The notes: generated by a model from the sequence alone, not told the origin. Numbered from the stretch's first letter, positions 1 to 6,256 are shown. The stretch: DNA of 9,229 nt from Spirochaetia bacterium UBA6919 (GCA_002450905.1 DKAT01000065.1:1-9229); one strand, 5' to 3'. Program-made: numbers and translations.

Positions 1-64
1 TTAGTAGAAATAGATTTTTGTACAGGGAGGATCATGTAACTAATTGATATATTTTTGGTTATAG

Positions 65-122
65 CACTATAGCGAGCACTTCCCGTACGGCGAATCCTGG
101 GTGGCAGAGCCCTGACCCGATT
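65..122 (+). pseudogene. Rhs core remnant in a different frame from the tip
   Basis: Read from position 74, this stretch gives EHFPYGESWVAE and then TGA at 113-115. That is the PYGE-W block that normally lies some 40 residues upstream of the end of an Rhs core. From position 102, in another frame, the sequence gives WQSPDPILGTY, the block that opens the last part of the core. The two blocks share the bases gtggcagag, so everything normally between them (the YRFTGKE...GLYYFGARYYDP section known from the family) is missing. Upstream of 65 both frames meet stops and the sequence becomes AT-rich. This is a broken gene scrap, GC-richer than the tip that follows, as is typical of Rhs cores. No start codon or promoter for an Rhs protein is visible. 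Confidence 0.75.
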
Positions 123-854
123 TTGGGTACATACATCTCTGGGAGGCTTAATGGAGGGGTGTTTAATCCTAAGAATCTAAATTTATTCTCATATACACAT
201 CAAAACCCACTCAAATACGTTGACCCTAATGGAAAAACATTATATTTAAACTCTGATGGAAGTGTTGATCAAAATACTAATGATGGAAGAGATGGGATTT
301 ATATATATGATAAGAATGGATATCGGCCTGTAAGTCATGAAGAGTATAGATATGAACAATTAAAAATATATTGGAAAAATTCCACAGCTGAAGCGCGAAA
401 AGGGGCAGAGTTTGTCAATAAAAGGAGATTGAACAGATATCTTAATAAAATACAAAAGTCTGGTTTACCTTTATCAGAACAAGCTAAAAAGCATATAAAT
501 GAATTAAATTTAAAGCTAACTATTCTTAATGAGATATCAAATGAACAAAGACCTGATAGGGTTGGCGATGTAATAAGAAAATCTAGTAAAATATACGGGA
601 GAAAAGAACAATATCAACAGGATGGAGGATGGGAACAGGCTAAAGCAGATTTTGACTATATTATCGCACAACTCGGTATAAGGGAAATAAAAATAGTAGA
701 AAGTAAAAGAGGTACATTAAAGGCAATTCGACTTAAAACAGGAGAGACTCTTATTGTAAGATCTTTTAGTTCAGATAGTAGACCTACTCTAGAGATTCAA
801 AGGAAAAACAGTACTGGAGAAACGAAGGCTACTAAGATAAGATATAATGAATAG
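123..854 (+). CDS. Rhs core end plus variable C-terminal toxin tip (orphan)
   Basis: This is the 3' end of an Rhs/YD-repeat polymorphic toxin. Residues 1-37 are the end of the conserved core (GTYISGRLNGG, NPKNLNLFSYTHQNPLKY) finishing in DPNG at 34-37. Residues 38-243 are the variable tip, which in this family is the toxic part and is delivered or released after cleavage near the core end. The tip has a charged helical middle (about 75-160) and a compact end domain at 165-243 with GGWEQAKADFD, a GT...TGETLIVR strand pair, SSDSRPTLEIQ and a final KIRY. I recall this arrangement (DFD, then SSDGRPTLEIQ, then KIRY) as recurring at the C-terminus of polymorphic toxins, but I cannot name its activity. 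The frame is open from 48, so the TTG at 123 is probably not a real start; true coding began in the lost core. The next gene overlaps its stop by one base. Confidence 0.8.
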   Translation: MGTYISGRLNGGVFNPKNLNLFSYTHQNPLKYVDPNGKTLYLNSDGSVDQNTNDGRDGIYIYDKNGYRPVSHEEYRYEQLKIYWKNSTAEARKGAEFVNKRRLNRYLNKIQKSGLPLSEQAKKHINELNLKLTILNEISNEQRPDRVGDVIRKSSKIYGRKEQYQQDGGWEQAKADFDYIIAQLGIREIKIVESKRGTLKAIRLKTGETLIVRSFSSDSRPTLEIQRKNSTGETKATKIRYNE

Positions 855-1423
855 TGAGACAAACAGTGAAAAATATAATTAACAAAAATAAAATTAAATC
901 TCTAAAAAAAAAAGTATTTGAAATAATAGATTTTACAGTAGATTATATCCCTGCTTATATCAATACTGATTTTTTAATAAATAAGAATTGGGTTGCTGTA
1001 CCAATTGAAAAATATGATAACGATTACTTTTATAAATTTACATTAGCCTTATTTAAATCTGCTTCTAATGAAGGTCAAAGTTATAGTTTAGCTATACCAG
1101 TTGAAAAAATAAATGATGACGATTTTTATGAAATGGAACTTTCTAAAGAAGATCTTAACAATTTTATGGATTACTGTTTCGTGTATGGTTATACGATTTT
1201 ATCAGAAAAAATGTCATTTGTGATATTAGTGACCTTTGAAGATTACTTTATTATCGCAAGTCAAAAAAAAATCATAGAAGCAGTAATTAATTGTAAAGTA
1301 GAGCATATGTTAGAAAGATACAGAGTATGGGCTGCTGGATGGCCTGATAACTTTAAAAAATTAGAAAATTTTTTATTAAGTGTATATGAGAAATATAAGA
1401 TTCATAATGCCCTAATAAACTAA
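854..1423 (+). CDS. Presumed immunity protein for the Rhs tip
   Basis: A 189-residue acidic, soluble-looking protein with no signal peptide or membrane segment. It starts with GTG in the overlap TAGTG with the toxin stop; a second in-frame GTG lies at 866. No strong ribosome site is seen, so translation is probably coupled to the toxin frame. I do not recognise the family. It has many aromatic residues (DYIPAYI, NDYFYKF, FEDYFII) and a C-terminal YRVWAAGWPDNFKKLENFL block. The role is inferred from position: in Rhs and CdiA loci the gene directly behind the variable tip neutralises that tip. It would act in the cytoplasm by binding the toxin domain. It could instead be an unrelated small gene, but the 1-bp overlap argues for a pair. 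Confidence 0.65.
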   Translation: MRQTVKNIINKNKIKSLKKKVFEIIDFTVDYIPAYINTDFLINKNWVAVPIEKYDNDYFYKFTLALFKSASNEGQSYSLAIPVEKINDDDFYEMELSKEDLNNFMDYCFVYGYTILSEKMSFVILVTFEDYFIIASQKKIIEAVINCKVEHMLERYRVWAAGWPDNFKKLENFLLSVYEKYKIHNALIN

Positions 1424-1460
1424 TCGGCGTGCTAGGTCAATATTATATCGAACGGAATTA

Positions 1461-1479
1461 GAACTTGGGGTGCAATCCA
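1461..1479 (+). repeat. IS3-like right-end inverted repeat (remnant)
   Basis: Read on the reverse strand from 1479, the sequence begins TGGATTGCACCCCAAGTT. It matches the repeat that starts at 9207 at 17 of the first 18-19 positions with two differences. TG-start and CA-end termini of this form (TGnACTGCACCCCAAA) are what I recall for IS3-family elements. Here the orientation is that of a right end, so the element would have lain to the left, where now only the Rhs pair is found. At most a few dozen bases of the element can remain. Confidence 0.45.
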
Positions 1480-1541
1480 TCCGCTCCATTTGGCACCTCA
1501 GTACAAAAACCTTTGGATCGGGCCGTATAATGCTTAAGTGG

Positions 1542-1742
1542 TTATTTATCTATAACAAGATAGTCAAATATGTCGTTTGAACAGGAGTGATCCTGCCCCA
1601 GTCTCCAACTTGAACCACTAAGGTCAGCAAGGTGTTTATCAGTAAAGGATTTCTTCATCACAAGTTTCTCATTTTTAAGATAATAACAGGTGTATTCTGC
1701 ACTTTTGAAGACGCATGGATTTATAGAACAAGATTGATTCAT
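1542..1742 (-). CDS. Small protein of unknown function, 66 residues
   Basis: A short reverse-strand gene, convergent with the immunity gene. Support comes from a clear ribosome site GGAGA six bases upstream of an ATG and from base use that is richer in G+C than the flanks. The protein has four cysteines (5, 10, 19, 54), a lysine-rich middle (KNEKLVMKKSFTDKH) and a C-terminal DIFDYLVIDK. There is no signal peptide or membrane segment. I do not recognise it. Being small and unpaired, it might be a lone toxin, antitoxin or immunity remnant, but nothing in the sequence proves that. Confidence 0.5.
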   Translation of the reverse strand: MNQSCSINPCVFKSAEYTCYYLKNEKLVMKKSFTDKHLADLSGSSWRLGQDHSCSNDIFDYLVIDK

Positions 1743-1748
1743 ATCGAT

Positions 1749-1753
1749 TCTCC
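1749..1753 (-). promoter_or_regulatory. Ribosome binding site of the 66-residue gene
   Basis: Reverse strand reads GGAGA followed by ATCGAT and ATG. It is one of the few textbook Shine-Dalgarno sites in the window and is the main reason to accept this short gene and its start. Confidence 0.55.
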
Positions 1754-1800
1754 AATAAATTTGTCATTTTCAGTACCACCCGATTAAAAATTTATTGCAG

Positions 1801-1853
1801 GATATTAAATATTTTCATGAATCCCATCCGAAATTGAAAAATATTTTAATATC
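1801..1853. repeat. Long imperfect palindrome (stem-loop)
   Basis: The left arm GATATTAAATATTTTCA and the right arm TGAAAAATATTTTAATATC pair along about 17 bases with two bulged bases around a 17-base loop. It lies between the divergent 66-residue gene and hicA. It could be a cruciform or operator for one of these genes, a small structured transcript, or a scar of mobile DNA. It lacks the T-tract expected of a terminator. Confidence 0.5.
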
Positions 1854-1931
1854 TTGTCATGATTATTGATTAAATTTATAAACTTGTTAAAATAAATATT
1901 GATTTTTTAGGAAGTGGATTTTATATTTGTA

Positions 1932-2162
1932 ATGAGTAAACACGAAAAATTATTAAAAAGATTCTTAACAAGACCAAGAGATTTCACTTTTGACGAATTA
2001 AAAAAGTTTTTAAATCGTTATGATTACATAGAATTCCAAGGTGATGGTTCGAGAGTCGCTTTTGTAAATGTCAATGATAGCACACCAATACATTGTCACA
2101 GACCCCATGGAAAGAATCCATATGTTAATGAGTATACATTTAAACAAATAGAAGCATTTTAG
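1932..2162 (+). CDS. hicA: HicA-type mRNA interferase toxin
   Basis: A 76-residue protein of the HicA family, small toxins with a double-stranded-RNA-binding-like fold that cleave mRNA and are held inactive by HicB. The family pattern is visible: MSKHEKLLKRFLTRPRDF, then TFDELKKFL, then GDGSRVAFVN (37-46), then the IHCHRPHG block (53-60) and a final helix FKQIEAF. The G-S-R version of the middle motif is one I know from a common HicA branch; many others have G-S-H, where the histidine is catalytic. The C-terminus is a few residues shorter than usual. I chose the ATG at 1932 because the family begins here; a GTG at 1914 is also open, but its AGGA site sits directly against it. The gene is followed after 18 bases by a broken hicB. 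Confidence 0.85.
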   Translation: MSKHEKLLKRFLTRPRDFTFDELKKFLNRYDYIEFQGDGSRVAFVNVNDSTPIHCHRPHGKNPYVNEYTFKQIEAF

Positions 2163-2180
2163 AAATCGTGGGCTAATTCA

Positions 2181-2550
2181 ATGAAAACCATAAAAAATAA
2201 AAATATACTAAAATATAAGGATTTTGAAGGTACGATTGAGTACAGTGAAAATGATAAATGTTATTTTGGAAAAGTACTGAACATTGATGGCCTTGTAAGT
2301 TATGAAGGAATTGATATAGTAGAACTTGAAACTGATTTTAAAAATGCCATTGATTTCTATTTGAAAACTACTGGGAATAAATGATAAAAAACCACTCCTA
2401 CAGTTTCAATCTCTCCATTGCAATTCATATAATCAAATTAATATTAAGGCTTCTGAAATAGCAGGATACACAGTAAAAACATTTGTGGAAATTCTCATCC
2501 GTAAAGATGTATCACCTGTTCAATACGATGATATAGACATTATAAACTAA
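2181..2550 (+). pseudogene. hicB: HicB antitoxin, broken by frameshifts
   Basis: The antitoxin partner of hicA. The first 67 codons (to TGA at 2382-2384) give the HicB N-terminal domain: YKDFEGTIEYSEND, CYFGKVLNIDGLVSYEG and DIVELETDFKNAIDFYL. The rest of the family pattern follows in other frames: YSFNLSIAIH from about 2399 in one frame, then NQINIKASEIAGY and TVKTFVEIL to a TAA at 2548 in another. Spacing from SFNL to KAS (about 17 residues) fits the ribbon-helix-helix DNA-binding end of HicB. At least two frameshifts therefore separate the toxin-binding domain from its DNA-binding domain. A 67-residue protein that still binds HicA but no longer represses the operon may be made. No ribosome site is seen before the ATG, so translation is probably coupled to hicA. 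Confidence 0.75.
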
Positions 2551-2624
2551 CCGAAGAAGATGCCATTGAGTGTAAAAAAAGAGTTCTTATTCAGATTAAT
2601 GACCTCTATCAGGATCAGAAGTAA
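2541..2624 (+). pseudogene. Short coding-looking remnant
   Basis: One frame here reads YKLTEEDAIECKK and on to NDLYQDQK before TAA. It looks like the acidic and helical C-terminus of a protein, but no start is available and the frame is closed just upstream. It overlaps the end of the hicB remnant by ten bases. I cannot assign it to a family; it may simply be chance. Confidence 0.2.
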
Positions 2625-2703
2625 ATAATATCAATCCAACTGATTTGGATATTCTGATTTGTTCGATAATTTGATTTTTGTATATTTTATATAATGGGAT
2701 TAA

Positions 2704-3012
2704 ATGAATTGGTTAATTGATGAAATATTACCAATAGGTATCAGAGTTCATTGTTCACTTGATTATTGGGAGAAGATTACAGAGATTAAACATCCAAGCA
2801 TGAAAACAAATTTTGATAAAGTTAAATCAACTCTACAACACCCTGATGTGATTCGATCTAGTAGTCATTTAGCAAATAGGATATTGATTTATAAACATTT
2901 TGAAAATAGCAACTTATGTGTTGTAGTAAGGGTAGATGGAAATACTGGACTTGTTTTAAATTGCTATTTTACCGATAAAATAAAGGAAGGAAGTGTTATA
3001 TGGACAAAGTAA
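2704..3012 (+). CDS. DUF4258-like toxin of a toxin-antitoxin pair
   Basis: A 102-residue protein resembling the DUF4258 / RelE-like nuclease toxins that sit beside DUF2283 genes. Visible pattern: IRVHCSLDYWEKITEIKHPSM (12-32), a helix FDKVKSTLQHPDVIRSS (38-54), then three strands ILIYKHFE, LCVVVRVDG and GLVLNCYFTDKIKEG with a terminal VIWTK. The HP-D-IRRS and Y(L/F)TDKIKEG blocks are the features I know from the family. These proteins are thought to act on RNA; the activity of this one is inferred. The next gene starts within its last codons (13-bp overlap), with its ribosome site inside this gene, the usual layout of a coupled toxin-antitoxin operon. A TATAAT at 2690-2695 lies close upstream, but its nearest -35-like TTGATT is only 13 bases away, so the promoter is uncertain. 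Confidence 0.65.
   Translation: MNWLIDEILPIGIRVHCSLDYWEKITEIKHPSMKTNFDKVKSTLQHPDVIRSSSHLANRILIYKHFENSNLCVVVRVDGNTGLVLNCYFTDKIKEGSVIWTK
2985..2993 (+). promoter_or_regulatory. Ribosome binding site of the DUF2283 gene
   Basis: A purine-rich AAGGAAGGAAG run inside the 3' end of the toxin gene ends about six bases before the ATG at 3000. It supports this start and independent, strong translation of the antitoxin, as expected where antitoxin must outnumber toxin. Confidence 0.5.
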
Positions 3013-3212
3013 GAGTTCATTATGATTATGATGCTGAAAGTCTAACAGTTTGGTTTTCAGATCCGTCGAATGAGTCAATTTGTGAGGAAATGGGTAATGG
3101 AATTGTTCTCATGAAAGATAAGGATGGGCAGGTGATTGGATTTGAAAAGTTGTATGTACCTTTAGAAAAAGGTATTGAAGGGATTTCTGTAGAACTGCTA
3201 CCATCTCGATAG
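3000..3212 (+). CDS. DUF2283 family antitoxin
   Basis: A 70-residue protein with the complete DUF2283 pattern: VRVHYDYDAESLTVWFSD (4-21), then an acidic stretch ESICEEMGNGIVLMKDKDGQVIGFE (25-49) and a short C-terminal tail. DUF2283 proteins are small, all-beta-like partners encoded next to DUF4258 toxins, and are taken to be the antitoxins. Full length for the family, no visible defect. The 13-bp overlap with the upstream gene and the strong internal ribosome site support joint expression. Function is inferred from pairing. Confidence 0.75.
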   Translation: MDKVRVHYDYDAESLTVWFSDPSNESICEEMGNGIVLMKDKDGQVIGFEKLYVPLEKGIEGISVELLPSR

Positions 3213-3251
3213 AAAATAGATTTTAAAATGTAAAGCTATATTAAATAAATA

Positions 3252-3437
3252 TATAAAAAGATATTATCTTCAATTGATTATAACGGCTCTTTTTCTGGAA
3301 AAATTCCTGGTTATAAAAGGGTTATTGCTTTCTCTAATTCCTTAAAATCTTGAGAAGAAGAACTCCAGTCGGTATTAGAAGATTGGATCTTTTTGTTTCT
3401 AAAAATGAAGTATCAATTAGCAGTTGCTAAAACATAA
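3252..3437 (+). pseudogene. Second HicB-like antitoxin, remnant
   Basis: Reading from 3273 gives IDYNGSFSGKIPGYKRVIAF, then SNSLKS, a TGA at 3351-3353, then EEELQSVLEDWIFLFLKMKY and AVAKT before TAA at 3435. This is the HicB pattern DGSYFGEIPGF-GVWA, T-LEECREELQSVLEDWI, L-LPV. It belongs to a different HicB branch from the copy at 2181, which lacks the LEDWI block. The N-terminal few residues are lost and one nonsense codon (probably from TGT or TGC, cysteine) splits the rest. No hicA partner remains nearby. It fills most of the space between the DUF2283 gene and the SWIM gene. Confidence 0.7.
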
Positions 3438-3481
3438 ATTATCGATCTCATAGATTCTATTTAAAGATTTTCAAATATATT

Positions 3482-5164
3482 ATGATATACTGTTTAAATA
3501 ATTTTGAAGAAACTATCGATCCAGTTATTCTAAAACGGGGATTTCAATACTATAAAAAAGGTCTTGTTACTGATCTTTCTGAAACAGAAGAAAATAAATG
3601 GATTGCTCTTGTTGAGGGAACTGAAGTTTATCAATTAGAAGCTATTTTAGAACAAGAAAATATTATTGAAATGACCTGTGATTGTCCCTATGACATGGGA
3701 GCAATTTGCAAACACCAGGCTGCTTTTCTTTATAGATTAAGAGAAGAATTAAATGGAACAGAAAACATAAATCAATCGTACAAAAGAAAAAAATCATCAT
3801 CAAAATCAAAAAAACAAAAATTACCGAACATTAATGAAATCTTAAACCTATTATCCATCGATGATCTAAAAGAAATTATCCTATCTTCTATTCATTCAAA
3901 AGCGGATCTAGAGAGCCTTCTCAAGGTAAAATATCTTCAAAAAAATGATTCATCCAATAAAGAAGAATACAATAAAATTATAAAAAAGACCATCAATTCT
4001 TACAAAGACAGATCTGGTTTTATAGATTATTGGAACTCATCTAAAATAATAATTTCATTGCAATCCTTATATGATGAAGCTCAATCACAAATAGAAAATA
4101 ATCCAGTAATATCAATCACAATATGTAAATCTTTAATAGAGCAACTCGTCCCTCTACTGGGTAATTCCGATGATAGCAATGGTGATATTAGTGGTGGAAT
4201 TGATATAGCATTTGAGATGATGACAAAAAGCTCTCTGAAATTAAGAACAGAAGAATTGAACGATTTGTTTGTCTATTCCATAAATGAGAGTAGTTAAGAA
4301 AAATATTCTGGTTGGGATTATAAATGGACTTTTCTCGAACTTGCTTCCAAGATCTCTTCTATTGAACACAAGGATATATTATTTAATAGATTAGATCAAT
4401 TTATAACTGATAATACAGATGACGATTGGTCTTCTAAAATCAACAAACAACAATCTTTAGAGATTAAATGGAATTATTTAAACCGAAATGTTTCTGAGAA
4501 AGAAAAAGAGGCATTTTTCCAACGATATATAGAACTTGATTATATAGGTGAATTAGCCATAGAATATTATTTTAATAAAAATGATTACACCTCTGCAAAG
4601 AAATTGGCTGATTCATGGCTTACAAAAAATGATAAGAATAGAAATAAGGATACTGTATTTAAAATCTTATTACATATTGCAGAGTCAGAAAATAATAAAA
4701 AGGAAATTTACGATCTCAATTATAAGCTATTATTAGATACTCATGAGATTAATTATTTTTTAAAGATAAAATCTCTTACAGCTAAAGAGGATTGGGATAA
4801 AGTATTTCATCAGATAGAAAAAGAATCTAATCTGCAAATGATTTTAGGTAATATCTATCAGATTGAACAAAAGTGGGATTCATTATTAAATTATGCTTTA
4901 AAATCAGGATTTTATGGATTAAATCATTATGAAAACGATCTTAAAACTTATTATCCTAAAGAAATAGCATTATTTTATGAGAAACATATCTATGAAGAAT
5001 TAACTAGACAGAATCCAAATCGGGAAAGATACAAAGAATTATGCAGGATTTTAAGGAAAATTAAGAAGTTAGGATTTTCAGTACGTGTCACTGAAATTAT
5101 TTCGGATTTAAAATCAAAATATTCTAACAGAAGAGCCTTATTGGAAGAACTAGACCTGGTGTAA
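3482..5164 (+). pseudogene. SWIM zinc-finger protein gene with one in-frame stop
   Basis: Residues 1-90 match the N-terminus of bacterial SWIM proteins (FEETIDPVILKRGFQYYKKG, then VEGTEVYQLEAIL) and contain the zinc motif C66-x-C68-x7-C76-x-H78 (CDCPYDMGAICKH). A lysine/serine linker (101-113) leads to a long helical region with W/Y/L-rich repeats (WNSSKIIISLQSLYDEAQ, YSGWDYKWTFLELASK, LADSWLTKN) that resembles the tetratricopeptide-like C-terminus of the family. Codon 272 is TAA (4295-4297). The same frame then continues without another stop for 288 codons to 5164, keeping family-like sequence directly on both sides of the TAA. So this is one 560-codon gene with a single nonsense mutation. 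A 271-residue truncated protein carrying the SWIM domain could still be made. SWIM domains bind DNA or proteins; the role of this family is unknown. No ribosome site precedes the ATG at 3482. Confidence 0.8.
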
Positions 5165-5238
5165 TAAACAAGGATCCTATAGACATTTTGGAGTGCACTT
5201 CATCTGATCTAATATTTTTTATAACTATCAATAACAAT

Positions 5239-5243
5239 GGAGG
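5239..5243 (+). promoter_or_regulatory. Ribosome binding site fixing the UPF0175 start
   Basis: GGAGG four bases before ATG 5248. It decides in favour of this start over the open frame that begins upstream at 5188, whose extra residues (ECTSSDLIFF...) are unlike the family. Confidence 0.65.
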
Positions 5244-5247
5244 ATAT

Positions 5248-5475
5248 ATGAAGACTATTCAATTAGATTTTCCTGATTCTTTTGATTTACAAGAAAATGA
5301 TGTAAAATGGATTTTAGCAACGAGTTTGTATGAAAAAGGTAAATTATCTACAGGTCAATGTGCTGAATTATTGGGGGTTTCAAGACGTACATTTATTGAA
5401 ATGATGGGTCAGTACGGTGTAAGCTTATTTCAAATTGATGCTGATGAACTTCAAAGAGAAATAGATAATGCCTGA
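5248..5475 (+). CDS. UPF0175 family antitoxin
   Basis: A 75-residue protein with the UPF0175 pattern: an N-terminal strand MKTIQLDFPDSF, a helical middle VKWILATSLYEKGKLS, then the helix-turn-helix-like GQCAELLGVSRRTFIEMMGQYGVSLF (36-61) and an acidic tail DADELQREIDNA. UPF0175 proteins act as antitoxins of DUF3368 PIN toxins and probably bind the operon DNA through the helix-turn-helix. It overlaps the PIN gene by 8 bp, so the two are translated together with antitoxin first. The gene starts about 80 bases after the SWIM stop, in an AT-rich gap long enough for its own promoter. Intact. Confidence 0.85.
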   Translation: MKTIQLDFPDSFDLQENDVKWILATSLYEKGKLSTGQCAELLGVSRRTFIEMMGQYGVSLFQIDADELQREIDNA

Positions 5476-5920
5476 AATTATTACAAATACAAGCTGTCTC
5501 ATAGTTTTGGAAAAGATTAATAAGTTATTTTTATTGGAAGAATTATACAAAACTATTTATACAACTAAAGAAGTTGAAAAAGAATTTGGCAAGTCATTTA
5601 ATCCATGGATAAAGGTCAGGACATTAAACAATGACAATATGTATAAATTTCTAAAATATAATCTTGATGATGGAGAGGCGAGTGTTATTTCATTAGCATT
5701 AGAAATTACTGACCCACTGCAGATATTAGATGACTTGAAAGCGAGAAAAATAGCTCAAATCCTTGGTCTAAAAGTGACTGGAACAATAGGTGTATTAATA
5801 AAGGCTAAACAAAACAATTTAATACAAAGTTTTAGACCACTCCTTGAACAAATAATTTCAAATAGGTTTAGGATATCAGATAAGCTTAAAGATCAAATAT
5901 TAAAATATGTAAATGAATAA
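5468..5920 (+). CDS. DUF3368 PIN-domain toxin
   Basis: A 150-residue PIN-like nuclease of the DUF3368 branch, a VapC relative predicted to cut RNA and to be neutralised by the preceding UPF0175 protein. The family blocks are in order: MPEIITNTSCLIVLEKINKL (1-20), YTTKEVEKEFG (31-41), LDDGEASVISLALE (67-79), LQILDDLKARKIA (85-96) and GLKVTGTIGVLIKAK (100-114). Acidic residues D68, E70, D88 and D89 are candidates for the metal site. Position 7 is Asn, where many PIN proteins have the first catalytic Asp; I recall both N and D at this place in DUF3368 proteins. The usual DDRKAR is DDLKAR here. Length is normal and the frame intact. The start ATG lies inside the antitoxin's last codons. Confidence 0.85.
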   Translation: MPEIITNTSCLIVLEKINKLFLLEELYKTIYTTKEVEKEFGKSFNPWIKVRTLNNDNMYKFLKYNLDDGEASVISLALEITDPLQILDDLKARKIAQILGLKVTGTIGVLIKAKQNNLIQSFRPLLEQIISNRFRISDKLKDQILKYVNE

Positions 5921-6256
5921 TTATTTGATAAAAACAATGAAAAAAAAAGTTAAAATAGTGTGTGTCAAAAACGAACCTTTAATGAGAATAAAAAATAAAT
6001 TCTAACGCAAGCTGTATCATTGTTCTAACATGAGTAGAATTCATGAAGATACCTTGTTGCTTGTGTGAATAATAGTATGGCAAAAGTCAGGAAGTATATG
6101 GCCTACGGAACATACCACTTTTCCAAAATATTATAATACTGTGCCTGCATCTCTTATCCAGATTACATTGCGGACTGTGGTGATAAAATGACTTTTATGG
6201 GTAGATATCCAATGTAGAGTATTGTATACTCTGTTGCAAGGGAGGGGAGTAAGCGC
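5921..6256. other. Convergent spacer, GC-richer in its right half, no gene found
   Basis: A 336-base gap between the PIN gene and the convergent ATPase gene. From about 6040 on it is richer in G+C than the surroundings, which suggests remnants of other DNA. On the reverse strand one frame stays open for about 40 codons after the ATPase stop, but the product resembles nothing I know and has no start. A perfect 6-bp stem with a 3-base loop (GAGTAT-TGT-ATACTC, 6217-6231) is present without a T-run on either strand, so it is at best a weak terminator. A start-bearing frame MAKVRKYMAYGTYHF at about 6076 ends after 19 codons. Confidence 0.35.

Noticed and set aside
25..39. GGGAGG followed by ATG and an immediate TAA
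   Set aside because: A start-stop minimal frame is possible, but it is not followed by any gene it could regulate and lies in sequence next to a broken Rhs core.
1424..1541. Possible integron attC-like site after the immunity gene
   Set aside because: No matching pair of core sites of the RYYYAAC / GTTRRRY type was found, and no similar site repeats between the other small genes.
1914..1931. GTG start for hicA
   Set aside because: The AGGA site touches the GTG, and the added residues DFIFV are outside the family pattern, which begins at ATG 1932.
2437..2550. Reading of KASEIAGYTVKTFVEILIRKD as a UPF0175 antitoxin remnant
   Set aside because: The spacing to the upstream SFNL block and the position directly behind the HicB N-terminal domain fit the HicB ribbon-helix-helix end better.
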